Positions 35,288 through 43,827 of a stretch of DNA of 64,000 nt are shown piece after piece. Below the pieces are notes generated by a model. The model made no database searches. It saw nothing but the letters and a program-made list of their open reading frames with translations, and was not told where the DNA came from. Position 1 is the first letter of the stretch. Each line of letters begins with the position of its first letter. Source of the DNA: FW021-bin31 sp964478125 (GTDB lineage Bacteria; Bacteroidota; Bacteroidia; Chitinophagales; Chitinophagaceae); NCBI GenBank assembly GCA_964478125.1, contig CAYZGR010000005.1:1-64000 (forward strand), written 5' to 3'. Position numbers and translations under genes: made by a program.

Positions 35288-36130
35288 TCATTTCAGATCC
35301 TTGATAGCCCATTTATCCATGTCGTCATAGTCCAAATTTTCTCCTCCCATGCCCCATATAAAAGTATAGTTAGAGGTTCCTGACCCGGCGTGGATCGACC
35401 ATGGAGGTGAAATTACCGCTTCGTCATTTTGCATCCATATGTGGCGGGTTTCTTCCGGCTGGCCCATAAAATGACTGACCGATTGTCCTTCATTGACTTC
35501 AAAATAGAAATAAGCTTCCATACGGCGATCATGGACGTGCGCGGGCATGGTATTCCATACACTGCCTGTTTTTAATTCTGTCATGCCCATTTGCAACTGG
35601 CAGGTTTGTACTACGCTGTTCACCAATAATTTATTAATAATGCGATGGTTCGCTGTTTCAAGGGAGCCCAATTCTACAGTTTCGGCTTCTTTTTTGGTTA
35701 CCTTTTTAGTAGGATAAGAGTGGTGTGCAGGAGCGGAGTTTATGTAAAATTTTGCAGGGCTGTCGGCCTGGACGCTACTGAAGATGACTTCTTTTACCCC
35801 CTTTCCTATATATAATGCTTCTTTAAAATGAAGATCATATTTTTCTCCGTCAACGGAGACACTACCGATCCCTCCTACGTTGATAATGCCCAGTTCCCGG
35901 CGTTCCAGAAAATAGTCGGCTTTTAGAGGATCGATGGTCTCCAGCGTAACCGATTCTTTCACCGGGTTGATTCCCCCGACGATCAGCCGGTCATAATGGG
36001 TATAGGTCAACTTTATCCGGTCGGCTTCAAAAAGGTTTTCTATTAAGAAAGATTTCCTGAGGCGGGCGGTATCCATTCCTTTTACCTCTGCAGGGCTGTT
36101 GGCATACCTGACTTCAAACTGTGTCTTCAT
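35288..36130 (-). CDS. kduI: 5-dehydro-4-deoxy-D-glucuronate isomerase
   Basis: A 280-residue cupin that converts 5-keto-4-deoxyuronate (from unsaturated uronic acid) to DKII. The metal ligands H198, H200, E205 and H247 are in place (PAHVHDRRMEAY and SIHAG). It begins 15 bases after the GH88 stop and is clearly in the same operon. The next pathway gene, the SDR at 33575, is separated by an apparently foreign methyltransferase gene. Confidence 0.96.
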   Translation of the reverse strand: MKTQFEVRYANSPAEVKGMDTARLRKSFLIENLFEADRIKLTYTHYDRLIVGGINPVKESVTLETIDPLKADYFLERRELGIINVGGIGSVSVDGEKYDLHFKEALYIGKGVKEVIFSSVQADSPAKFYINSAPAHHSYPTKKVTKKEAETVELGSLETANHRIINKLLVNSVVQTCQLQMGMTELKTGSVWNTMPAHVHDRRMEAYFYFEVNEGQSVSHFMGQPEETRHIWMQNDEAVISPPWSIHAGSGTSNYTFIWGMGGENLDYDDMDKWAIKDLK

Positions 36131-36145
36131 ATTAAGTTTATTTTA

Positions 36146-37363
36146 CTATTTATTCAAATACAAATTTTTGTACCTCAATAAGGCTTCTACAAAATAATAG
36201 TCGGCATAGTTCAGCGGAACATCTATTTCTACGTTTCCCGGAAGCGAACCCACGCTGTGTTTGAGCAGGAAGCCCGTGCCCTGTCCCTCGCTGAATCTGT
36301 ATTCAGGACTGCTGAGACTTACCAGGATTCTTTCCGCCGACTTTTTATATTTTTCTTTCTTTTGATTATTGGGGGTAAGCGTACTCAATTCCAAAAAACC
36401 CGAAGCCATGATCGCGGCTGCGGATACATCGCGATAGGTATTGGGGATTTTAGGGGCATCGTAATCCCAATAGGGAATCATATCTTCCGGTAAGTTGGGG
36501 TTATTAAGGATAAAATGGGCAATATGCTCTGCCTGTTTCAGATAGGCAGAATCTTTGGTTTCCCGGAACATCATCGTGTATCCATAGAGCCCCCAGCTTT
36601 GCCCGCGTGCCCATGCCGAAGAGTCGGAATATCCCTGTGCGGTTTGCTTTTTTACCACCTCTCCCGTATGCGGGTTGTAAAGTACAACGTGCCAGGAACT
36701 GTAATCCGGACGGAAATGATTTTTCATAGTTACGTTTGCATGCGATTCGGCCTCTTGCATAAATTTGGGGTTTCCGCCATTCTTTGTTGCCCAACATAAT
36801 AATTCCAGGTTCATCATGTTATCAATAATGACCGGAAACTGTCCTTTCATCCAATCCCATGATTTTATACAGCCAACGGTATCATTAAAACGTGTAGACA
36901 GAGAAGCCGCTGATGTTAAAAGAACTTCCTTATAATGCGGGTTGTGTGTAAGACGGTATCCGTTTCCAAAGCTGCAATACATCATAAATCCCAGATCATG
37001 AGTGCCTTTATAGTTTTCCAAAGGCTCAATGAGCTTCATCTTGCGTTCCGCTTCTTCTTTAAAAGCGGAATCTCCGGAGTACTGGTATAAATACCAAAGC
37101 GTACCCGGATAAAAACCAATGGTCCAATCATGCTGACTGCAGGTGACCAGCGCGCCTCCTGTAGAATCAAGCGTCCGTGGGATCTTTCCTTCCGGAACGT
37201 TTTTCATGAACATCTTGTACTGATCGACCGCGAACTGCAGATCCTTCTTTACCAGTTTTCCCATTCTTTTTGAATCGTTGTGCTGACTGCTACAGCCTAA
37301 AAGAGAGAATAGAGAAATCCCGGCAAGGATCAACGCTGGGAGAAAAGTGTATTTTTGTCTCAT
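36146..37363 (-). CDS. Unsaturated glucuronyl hydrolase, GH88 lipoprotein
   Basis: A 405-residue (alpha/alpha)6-barrel hydrolase that removes the 4,5-unsaturated uronic acid left by polysaccharide lyases (pectin, glycosaminoglycan or similar). The two catalytic aspartates fit D123 (THDLGF) and D181 (IIDNMMNLELL). A lipobox LLGC with Cys24 predicts a lipoprotein, most likely periplasmic or outer-membrane facing. First gene of the uronate operon; its promoter overlaps a palindromic LacI-type operator at 37410-37421. No polysaccharide lyase or SusCD pair is present in the window. Confidence 0.93.
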   Translation of the reverse strand: MRQKYTFLPALILAGISLFSLLGCSSQHNDSKRMGKLVKKDLQFAVDQYKMFMKNVPEGKIPRTLDSTGGALVTCSQHDWTIGFYPGTLWYLYQYSGDSAFKEEAERKMKLIEPLENYKGTHDLGFMMYCSFGNGYRLTHNPHYKEVLLTSAASLSTRFNDTVGCIKSWDWMKGQFPVIIDNMMNLELLCWATKNGGNPKFMQEAESHANVTMKNHFRPDYSSWHVVLYNPHTGEVVKKQTAQGYSDSSAWARGQSWGLYGYTMMFRETKDSAYLKQAEHIAHFILNNPNLPEDMIPYWDYDAPKIPNTYRDVSAAAIMASGFLELSTLTPNNQKKEKYKKSAERILVSLSSPEYRFSEGQGTGFLLKHSVGSLPGNVEIDVPLNYADYYFVEALLRYKNLYLNK

Positions 37364-37382
37364 ATCAGATGATTTAGAAAGG

Positions 37383-37414
37383 TAAAGGTAAGGAGTATTT
37401 TAAACAAATGCAAA
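37383..37414 (-). promoter_or_regulatory. Promoter of the GH88-kduI operon
   Basis: On the minus strand, TTTG (37411-37414), a 20-base spacer and TACCTTTA (37383-37390) approximate the -33/-7 consensus with one mismatch in the last base. The leader would be about 13 bases. The -33 lies inside the palindromic operator. Confidence 0.55.
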
Positions 37415-37421
37415 CGTTTGC
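37410..37421. promoter_or_regulatory. LacI-family-type operator
   Basis: GCAAACGTTTGC is a perfect 12-base palindrome with a central CG, the form bound by many LacI-family repressors. It starts 47 bases upstream of the GH88 ATG and covers the -33 box, so binding should block transcription. No LacI-family gene is in the window. Confidence 0.6.
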
Positions 37422-37597
37422 TATTTAGACCCTTCCCGCAACTTTTTTCATTCGTGGCTGTTAAATTTACCGGTAATAAGGGCATTATGACAAATTAGGA
37501 AGGGTGAAGCGCGGCATTTGTCAAAAAGTTTTTATTATTTTGTAAAAAATGGAAAGGCAAAAGAATTTATTAATTAAAGTTGAGAAAAATTAAAAAA

Positions 37598-38695
37598 ATG
37601 AATCGAGTAAAGCAAATTCATGAATTGGGACAAAGCATCTGGTTGGATTTTCTGAACAGAGAAATTATGAACAATGGCCAATTGCAGAAGCTTATAGATG
37701 AAGATGGTGTTTGCGGTGTGACGTCCAATCCCTCTATTTTCGCCAAAGCTTTTAATGGGAGCACAGATTATGACGATGATATAGCTGCTTTTTCTAAAGA
37801 GAGAAACAGCAATGATGATATCTTTTTTAGTCTGGCAATCAAAGACATCAAACGGGCCGCCGATCTTTTTAAATCTACTTTTGAACAAGCAAAAGGAGGA
37901 GACGGATTTGTCAGTCTTGAAGTCAATCCTTATCTGGCCCGCGATACGGAAGGCACCATAAAACAGGCCAAAGAATTATGGGAATCGGTAGATCGCGAGA
38001 ATGTAATGATCAAGATCCCCGGCACGGCACAGGGACTGGAAGCTATTCGCCAAAGCATCGCCTCGGGCATAAATATTAATGTGACCTTGTTGTTTGGCCT
38101 TCCCCGTTACAGAGAAGTTACCGAAGCGTACCTCTCCGGACTCGAAGATCGGGTAAAAGCTGGTCAATCTATTGATCAAATTTCTTCTGTAGCAAGTTTT
38201 TTCCTCAGCCGTATTGATGTTTTGGTAGATCCCATGCTGGAGGAAAAAGGCATGACGGATCTAAAAGGAGCGGTAGCCATTGCTTCTGCCAAAAAAGCCT
38301 ATGAAATTTATAAAGAGGTATTCGGCAGTGATCGTTTTAAAGCGTTGGAAGCTAAAGGTGCGAAGCCTCAACGGGTTCTCTGGGCAAGTACGAGTACCAA
38401 AAATCCGGATTATAGCGATGTTAAATATGTAGAAGCCCTTATTGGCAATCATACCATCAATACCCTGCCGTTGGAAACCATAGAAGCGTTTCGTGACCAT
38501 GGAAATGCAACGGCCCGTCTTGAAGAAGATATGGACAAAGCCAATAAGGTGTTGGAAAGCCTTAAAGAAAAAGGGATTGATATTGATCAAGTAACCCAAC
38601 AGCTTGAGAATGAGGGTATTGATAAATTTAATAAGTCTTATGACGAGCTAATGGAGGCTGTTGAAAATCAGAAGAGGCAAACGGTAACTGAATGA
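37598..38695 (+). CDS. tal: Transaldolase
   Basis: A 365-residue pentose-phosphate pathway enzyme transferring dihydroxyacetone units between sugar phosphates. The Schiff-base lysine is K139 in VMIKIPGT; the VTSNPSIF and LLFGLPRY segments are conserved. Length fits the long Tal subfamily of Bacteroidota and Actinobacteria. The start is ATG 37598; the TTG at 37580 is rejected. Its TGA overlaps the next ATG. Confidence 0.95.
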   Translation: MNRVKQIHELGQSIWLDFLNREIMNNGQLQKLIDEDGVCGVTSNPSIFAKAFNGSTDYDDDIAAFSKERNSNDDIFFSLAIKDIKRAADLFKSTFEQAKGGDGFVSLEVNPYLARDTEGTIKQAKELWESVDRENVMIKIPGTAQGLEAIRQSIASGININVTLLFGLPRYREVTEAYLSGLEDRVKAGQSIDQISSVASFFLSRIDVLVDPMLEEKGMTDLKGAVAIASAKKAYEIYKEVFGSDRFKALEAKGAKPQRVLWASTSTKNPDYSDVKYVEALIGNHTINTLPLETIEAFRDHGNATARLEEDMDKANKVLESLKEKGIDIDQVTQQLENEGIDKFNKSYDELMEAVENQKRQTVTE

Positions 38696-39090
38696 ATTTT
38701 CATACCAGAAAGTGGATCTTACCCGAAGATCTGAATCCTAATGGTACATTATTTGGAGGCAGCCTCCTCCGGTGGATAGACGAGGAAGCTGCCATTTATT
38801 CCATCATCCAGCTGGACAACAACCGGGTGGTTACCAAATTTATTTCCGAGATCAATTTTGTCAGTTCCGCCCGACAGGGAGATATAATAGAAATGGGGAT
38901 GGAGGTAGTGGAATTTGGCCATACTTCTCTTACGCTACGTTGTGAGGTAAGAAATAAACTTACCCGAAAACGCATTTTGAATATTGAAAAAATGGTATTC
39001 GTTAACATGGGAGAAGAGGGCAAGCCCAAAGCCCATGGAAAGACACAAGTAACTTTTATAAGCGATCGTTTCCATGATCAGGATCAATAG
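38692..39090 (+). CDS. Acyl-CoA thioesterase, hotdog fold
   Basis: A 132-residue protein of the YciA/acyl-CoA hydrolase type. LNPNGTLFGGSLLRWIDEEAAI is the family signature (Asn and Gly near the active site, Asp in the central helix). It overlaps the transaldolase stop by 4 bases and should be translationally coupled to it, although the two functions have no clear link. Confidence 0.92.
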   Translation: MNFHTRKWILPEDLNPNGTLFGGSLLRWIDEEAAIYSIIQLDNNRVVTKFISEINFVSSARQGDIIEMGMEVVEFGHTSLTLRCEVRNKLTRKRILNIEKMVFVNMGEEGKPKAHGKTQVTFISDRFHDQDQ

Positions 39091-39235
39091 AATTAAGATC
39101 TCTACTGTTTCCTCATTTGCCAAATGAAAAAACAGGGCGCAAATCTTCCCTACCGGATGGCATTTTTTGAGATCTGCGTCCTATCCTATATAAATGGCTT
39201 CATCCTGAATAAGGATGTATGTTTGTTTTCCTGCG

Positions 39236-39616
39236 TTAACTGCCTGTCTCTGTATTTTCAACTACCAGGGCCTGTACACCATTCTTGTTTACCACATTCC
39301 CGGTAATTTTAACCTGATCGGCGGCATGTTTAATAGCTGTTTTGTAGGCTTTGGATTTATCATGATCTTCTACCAGGAGATAGACTTGTCCGTCGCTGGT
39401 TAATAAGCCTGCGGGCAGTCCTTTGTCTAAACACATTTGTGCACATTGTTTGTGTCCTTTGCCTTTGGCGCCATGCCCCATATAGCAGGACATGTCTAAT
39501 ACCTCTCCGCTGATTGTCTTCTGGCTTTGCCCGAAGGCGCTCATTGAAAGTACGGTAAGTCCGCCTACCAGCAGGGAACCGAATACCTTCGGCAATTTCA
39601 TTTTTAAACCTTTCAT
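39236..39616 (-). CDS. Exported Cys/His-motif hypothetical protein
   Basis: A 126-residue exported protein: signal peptide 1-30 (ends SAFGQ), then a conserved-looking motif with C44, H48, H55, C58 and C62 (spacing C-x3-H-x6-H-x2-C-x3-C), and an OB-like strand-rich C-terminus (QVKITGNVV, VQALVVENT). The Cys/His set suggests binding of a metal, heme or cofactor in the periplasm. I do not recognise a named function. Start ATG 39616; ATG 39601 is also possible. A weak hairpin (39201-39217) lies past its stop. Confidence 0.78.
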   Translation of the reverse strand: MKGLKMKLPKVFGSLLVGGLTVLSMSAFGQSQKTISGEVLDMSCYMGHGAKGKGHKQCAQMCLDKGLPAGLLTSDGQVYLLVEDHDKSKAYKTAIKHAADQVKITGNVVNKNGVQALVVENTETGS

Positions 39617-39737
39617 AATAAAGCTGTTTTTACTACATTACAAATATGACCTGTACTTTTAACTACAATTGAGGTTTTATTATTGTTTAGCTTCCATTAG
39701 AATTAATGAATTATTATGATAGGTTTGTTGAAAGATC

Positions 39738-39745
39738 TAATTTTG
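39738..39745 (+). promoter_or_regulatory. Candidate -7 element for ftcD
   Basis: TAATTTTG matches TAnnTTTG and lies 23 bases before the ATG at 39769. It supports that start over the in-frame start at 39706. Confidence 0.5.
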
Positions 39746-39768
39746 AGGCGTCAGGAATTCTCTATTTT

Positions 39769-40812
39769 ATGGCAGTTATCGAATGTGTTCCCAACTTTAG
39801 CGAGGGCAGGGATTTGAAAATTATCGGGCAAATTGTAGATGCTATCAGATCTGTTGCAGGGCTAAAGGTTTTGCATGTAGACGTAGGGATATCGGCAAAC
39901 CGGACTGTGGTAACCTTTGCCGGCAAGCCGGAGGCTGTTGTGGAGGGTGCTTTTAATGGGATCCATCAGGCGGCGAAGTTGATTAATATGGAAAAACATC
40001 GGGGGGTGCATCCCCGGATAGGGGCAACAGATGTTTGCCCATTGGTTCCTGTCTCGGATATTTCAATGGAAGAGACGGCAGCCTATGCCAGACAACTGGG
40101 TAAAAGAGTAGGAGAAGAACTGGGTATTCCGGTATATTTATATGAAAAAGCGGCCATGGATCCTACCAGAGTGAATCTGGCAGATGTACGGGCCGGTGGC
40201 TATGAGAGTCTTTTTTTCCGGCTTCAGGACAACACCTGGAGACCTGATTTTGGAACAGCCGCCTTCAATAAACGATCCGGCGCTACCATTATTGGCGCGC
40301 GAGATTTTTTATTGGCCTACAATGTGAACCTGGATACCGGTTCCCTAAGCATCGCCAAATCTATTGCGGCAGAAATACGTACTTCCGGACGAATAAAGAA
40401 GGTCAGCGGTCAGATAGAATATGATAAGGAGAAAAAACCGCTTCGTATGCCCGGACTGCTGCCTTTTACGAAGGCCATTGGCTGGTACATGGAGGAATAT
40501 AAAATAGCACAGGTTTCCATGAACCTGACCAACCTGGACCGGACTCCCATGCATGTGGCATTCGAAGCGGTAAGAAAAAGCGCCTTAAAACTTGGGTCAA
40601 AAGTGACGGGGAGTGAAATAATAGGACTTGTTCCGTTAAAGAGTATGTTGGACGCAGGCAGGTATTTTATGGGAAAGAAAACAGGAAACCGGTCTGAGGA
40701 CGAGACCCTGTTGGTAGGTGAAGCTGTAAGCTCATTAGGCCTGGATGAACTAAAACCTTTTGATCCGCAAGAGAAAATCTTGGAATATGTGCTGACAGCA
40801 ACAACCAAATGA
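39769..40812 (+). CDS. ftcD: Glutamate formimidoyltransferase
   Basis: A 347-residue enzyme that transfers the formimino group from N-formimino-glutamate to tetrahydrofolate in histidine degradation. Family features: ECVPNFSEG at the N-terminus, the catalytic His81 in KHRGVHPRIGATDVCP, and PVYLYEKAA. It lacks the cyclodeaminase domain of the bifunctional mammalian enzyme, which is usual in bacteria. Start ATG 39769 (MAVIECV) fits the family. Its TGA overlaps the first ATG of lpxK; no other hut genes are nearby. Confidence 0.95.
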   Translation: MAVIECVPNFSEGRDLKIIGQIVDAIRSVAGLKVLHVDVGISANRTVVTFAGKPEAVVEGAFNGIHQAAKLINMEKHRGVHPRIGATDVCPLVPVSDISMEETAAYARQLGKRVGEELGIPVYLYEKAAMDPTRVNLADVRAGGYESLFFRLQDNTWRPDFGTAAFNKRSGATIIGARDFLLAYNVNLDTGSLSIAKSIAAEIRTSGRIKKVSGQIEYDKEKKPLRMPGLLPFTKAIGWYMEEYKIAQVSMNLTNLDRTPMHVAFEAVRKSALKLGSKVTGSEIIGLVPLKSMLDAGRYFMGKKTGNRSEDETLLVGEAVSSLGLDELKPFDPQEKILEYVLTATTK

Positions 40813-41909
40813 TGATGAAACCCTTTGCACAATATATGAACCGTTTTTTACGCCTGCTGTTGTATCCCTTATCCGTTTTATACGGGTTGATAACCTGGTT
40901 GAGAAACCGGCTATATGACCGGGGTATCCTTTCTGAAATAGAATTTGATATTCCTACTATTGCCGTGGGGAACCTTTCTGTAGGAGGTACGGGCAAGACG
41001 CCTCATGTAGAATACCTTATCCGGCTGTTGGAATATGAATATTATGTGGCTACTTTAAGCAGGGGATATAATCGGAAAACCAAGGGCTATCTTCTGGCAA
41101 ATGAAGATGCCACAGCCTATACCATTGGGGACGAGCCTTTGCAGTTTTTCAAAAAATTCCCGGATATTGCCATTAGCGTAGGAGAAGAACGCGCCCTGGC
41201 ACTACCACAATTGTTAATGGATGTGCCCGATACCGAAGTGGTTATTCTGGATGATGCTTTTCAGCACCGTTCCATAAGGCCGGGAATCAATATCATGGTT
41301 ACCGATTATAATCATTTGTTTACCCGCGACCATATTGTTCCTTTTGGCCGTTTGAGGGAAAGCCGAAAGGGGTATGAACGGGCCGATTGTATAATTGTTT
41401 CCAAATGCCCCAAGAACTTAACAGTAAAGGAGAAGAAAAAGATTATAGCTGAAATAAAGCCGCTTCCACATCAGAAAATTTTCTTTACCGCTATTAAATA
41501 TGGCAGATGTTATCATTTTATGAATGGAGAGACGGAATACCTGCTGCCGGATACGGGGGTAGTAGTGGCATGCGGAATTGCGGACCCGCAACCTTTATTG
41601 GAAGAACTAAAGAGGAGGGTGGGGGAATTGAAATGGTTGCGTTTTCCTGATCATTATTTTTATTCCGAAGGGGATCTGGATAAAATTGAAAATGCGGTAT
41701 CCCAGCTGGAGTCTGATTATAAAGTCATAGTTACTACTGAAAAGGACGCTGCCCGCCTGGATCTTTTTAAAGATAAAATTGAAAAAATGCGATTGCCGCT
41801 CACGGTTATTTCCCTGAATATTTATTTTCTTTTTAAAGAGGGCGCCCGATTTGATCAGTATGTAATGGACTATATGTCGGATGCATTGGCGGAACAATTT
41901 AATGCCTGA
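40809..41909 (+). CDS. lpxK: Tetraacyldisaccharide 4'-kinase
   Basis: A 366-residue inner-membrane-associated kinase that adds the 4'-phosphate of lipid A. One hydrophobic N-terminal segment (about 12-30) anchors it, and the P-loop GNLSVGGTGKT is at 54-64; ILDDAFQHRSI is the characteristic second motif. Three ATGs in a row (40809, 40812, 40815) are possible starts, the first overlapping the ftcD stop by 4 bases. The pairing with ftcD looks transcriptional only. Confidence 0.95.
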   Translation: MMMKPFAQYMNRFLRLLLYPLSVLYGLITWLRNRLYDRGILSEIEFDIPTIAVGNLSVGGTGKTPHVEYLIRLLEYEYYVATLSRGYNRKTKGYLLANEDATAYTIGDEPLQFFKKFPDIAISVGEERALALPQLLMDVPDTEVVILDDAFQHRSIRPGINIMVTDYNHLFTRDHIVPFGRLRESRKGYERADCIIVSKCPKNLTVKEKKKIIAEIKPLPHQKIFFTAIKYGRCYHFMNGETEYLLPDTGVVVACGIADPQPLLEELKRRVGELKWLRFPDHYFYSEGDLDKIENAVSQLESDYKVIVTTEKDAARLDLFKDKIEKMRLPLTVISLNIYFLFKEGARFDQYVMDYMSDALAEQFNA

Positions 41910-41927
41910 AGCCTTCTAAAAGAAGAC

Positions 41928-41957
41928 TTGTGGAGCAGAAAAAACACGTTACCTTTG
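41928..41957 (+). promoter_or_regulatory. Promoter of the purF-like gene
   Basis: TTG at 41928-41930, a 19-base spacer and TACCTTTG at 41950-41957, followed by CA, match the Bacteroidota sigma-A form. The leader is about 16 bases to the ATG at 41980. Confidence 0.7.
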
Positions 41958-41979
41958 CATTTTAATAGCGGAAAATTTC

Positions 41980-43827
41980 ATGAGCGATCCAATTAAGCAT
42001 GAATGTGGCTTGATCTTCATACGTTTACGTAAGCCCTTTTCGTACTTTCAGAAAAAATATGGCACTGTCTTTTACGGCCTGAACAAACTGTATCTCCTGA
42101 TGGAGAAACAACATAACCGCGGGCAGGATGGGGCGGGAATTGCCACGCTGAAACTACATACCGAGCCGGGTTACCCTTTTTTGCACCGTATACGAAGCAA
42201 TGCCAACCAGCCTATTCCCGAATTGTTTGGAAAGATCTTCTCGGAAGTGGGAGAAATTGAGAAATATCAACCGGATATGTTCAAGTATCCCGGGCTGATG
42301 AAGGGCAATATTCGTTTCCTGGGGGAATTGATCTTAGGACATCTTCGTTATGGTACCCAGGGGAAGAATAATATAGAACTTTGCCATCCTTTTGTTCGTT
42401 ATGATCCGATACCTGCGAGGAATCTGACCCTGGCCGGTAATTTTAATATTGTAAATGTGCGGGAATTGTTTGATTTTGTTCATGTAAAGCCCGGGCAATT
42501 GCATGCCGAGTCGGATCTGGCAGCCATGCTGGAAGTACTTTCTCACTTTATTACGCTGGAAGATAGAGCTACTCCGGAGCAATTGGATCTGGTAAAAGTA
42601 TTACGGCAGGCAGCGCCCATGTTTGACGGAGGGTATCACGTGGGGGGACTGGTAGGAAACGGAGACGGCTTTGTAATGCGCGACCCCAACGGCATCCGCC
42701 CGTCTTATTATTATGTGAACGATGAGATCGTTGTGGCAGCATCTGAACGGCCCGCCATCCAGACCGCCTTTGACGTGCCTTTTGAGGAGATTAAAGAACT
42801 GGGTCCCGGTCATGCGCTGATCGCTAAAGAGAATGGAGAAGTGGCGGAAGAAGAAATTATGGAGCCGGGTGAAAAACGTTCCTGTAGTTTTGAACGCATC
42901 TATTTTTCCAGAGGTAATGATAAAGAAATCTATAAAGAACGACTCTCATTGGGGTATACTTTATCGGAGAAGGTGTTGGATGCCATTGACAATGATCTGA
43001 GGAACACGGTTTTTTCGTTTATTCCCAATACGGCGGAAGTGGCTTTTTATGGGTTAACAAAAGGGCTGGAGCATTACCTGAATGAAATTAAAGTAAAACG
43101 CATCCTGGATTGGAAAAAAGCATATAAGGAAGAGCAGCTGGCAGAAATGATCAACCGCAGCGTTCGTATGGAGAAGATCGCTATAAAGGATGTAAAAATG
43201 CGTACTTTTATCGCTGCAGATTCCGGACGGGATGAGATGGTACAGCATGTTTATGATGTAACTTATGGTACGGTTCGCCCGGGGAAGGATACCCTTGTAG
43301 TTATTGATGATTCTATTGTCCGGGGGACCACCCTGAGAGAAAGTATTATTAAGATGCTGGACCGGCTCGGTCCGAAACGCATTATTGTGTTGTCTTCCGC
43401 TCCCCAGATCCGCTATCCGGATTGCTATGGTATTGATATGAGCAAAATGGGCGATTTCGTTGCCTTTCGTGCGGCCATCGCTTTATTGCGGGAGCGGGGA
43501 AAACAACATATACTGGAAAGCACCTATGGCTTATGTAAGGAACTGGCCAAGACGGATACGCTGGATGCACAAAATGCCGTGCGACATATATATAAGCCGC
43601 TGTCGGTAGAAGATATTTCTAAAAAAATTGCGGAGATCATCACGCCGGAAGGTACAAATGCGAGGGTAGAAGTGATCTACCAGTCTATCGAAAATTTGCA
43701 CCAATCCTGTCCGAATAATCTGGGAGACTGGTATTTTACAGGAAATTATCCCACCCCCGGCGGTAATAAGGTAGTGAATCGTGCTTTTATGAACTTTATT
43801 GAAGGGAAAGACCAACGAGGATATTAA
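41980..43827 (+). CDS. PurF-like amidophosphoribosyltransferase, long form
   Basis: A 615-residue protein with an N-terminal class II glutamine amidotransferase (Ntn) domain and a C-terminal phosphoribosyltransferase domain. The nucleophile would be Cys9 (HECGLIF), implying removal of an 8-residue propeptide; NRGQDGAGI and GHLRYGTQG support this. The PRPP loop VIDDSIVRGTT is at 441-451. It is longer than standard PurF (~470-500) because of insertions around 180-220 and 340-400. Bacteroidota often carry both forms; whether this one makes phosphoribosylamine is not certain. Its stop shares the sequence TTAA with the opposing lactonase-like gene. Confidence 0.88.
   Translation: MSDPIKHECGLIFIRLRKPFSYFQKKYGTVFYGLNKLYLLMEKQHNRGQDGAGIATLKLHTEPGYPFLHRIRSNANQPIPELFGKIFSEVGEIEKYQPDMFKYPGLMKGNIRFLGELILGHLRYGTQGKNNIELCHPFVRYDPIPARNLTLAGNFNIVNVRELFDFVHVKPGQLHAESDLAAMLEVLSHFITLEDRATPEQLDLVKVLRQAAPMFDGGYHVGGLVGNGDGFVMRDPNGIRPSYYYVNDEIVVAASERPAIQTAFDVPFEEIKELGPGHALIAKENGEVAEEEIMEPGEKRSCSFERIYFSRGNDKEIYKERLSLGYTLSEKVLDAIDNDLRNTVFSFIPNTAEVAFYGLTKGLEHYLNEIKVKRILDWKKAYKEEQLAEMINRSVRMEKIAIKDVKMRTFIAADSGRDEMVQHVYDVTYGTVRPGKDTLVVIDDSIVRGTTLRESIIKMLDRLGPKRIIVLSSAPQIRYPDCYGIDMSKMGDFVAFRAAIALLRERGKQHILESTYGLCKELAKTDTLDAQNAVRHIYKPLSVEDISKKIAEIITPEGTNARVEVIYQSIENLHQSCPNNLGDWYFTGNYPTPGGNKVVNRAFMNFIEGKDQRGY

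Noticed and set aside
39105..39135. Hairpin with arms CTGTTT and AAACAG downstream of the thioesterase gene
   Set aside because: It has an internal loop and no T run, so a terminator call is not supported.
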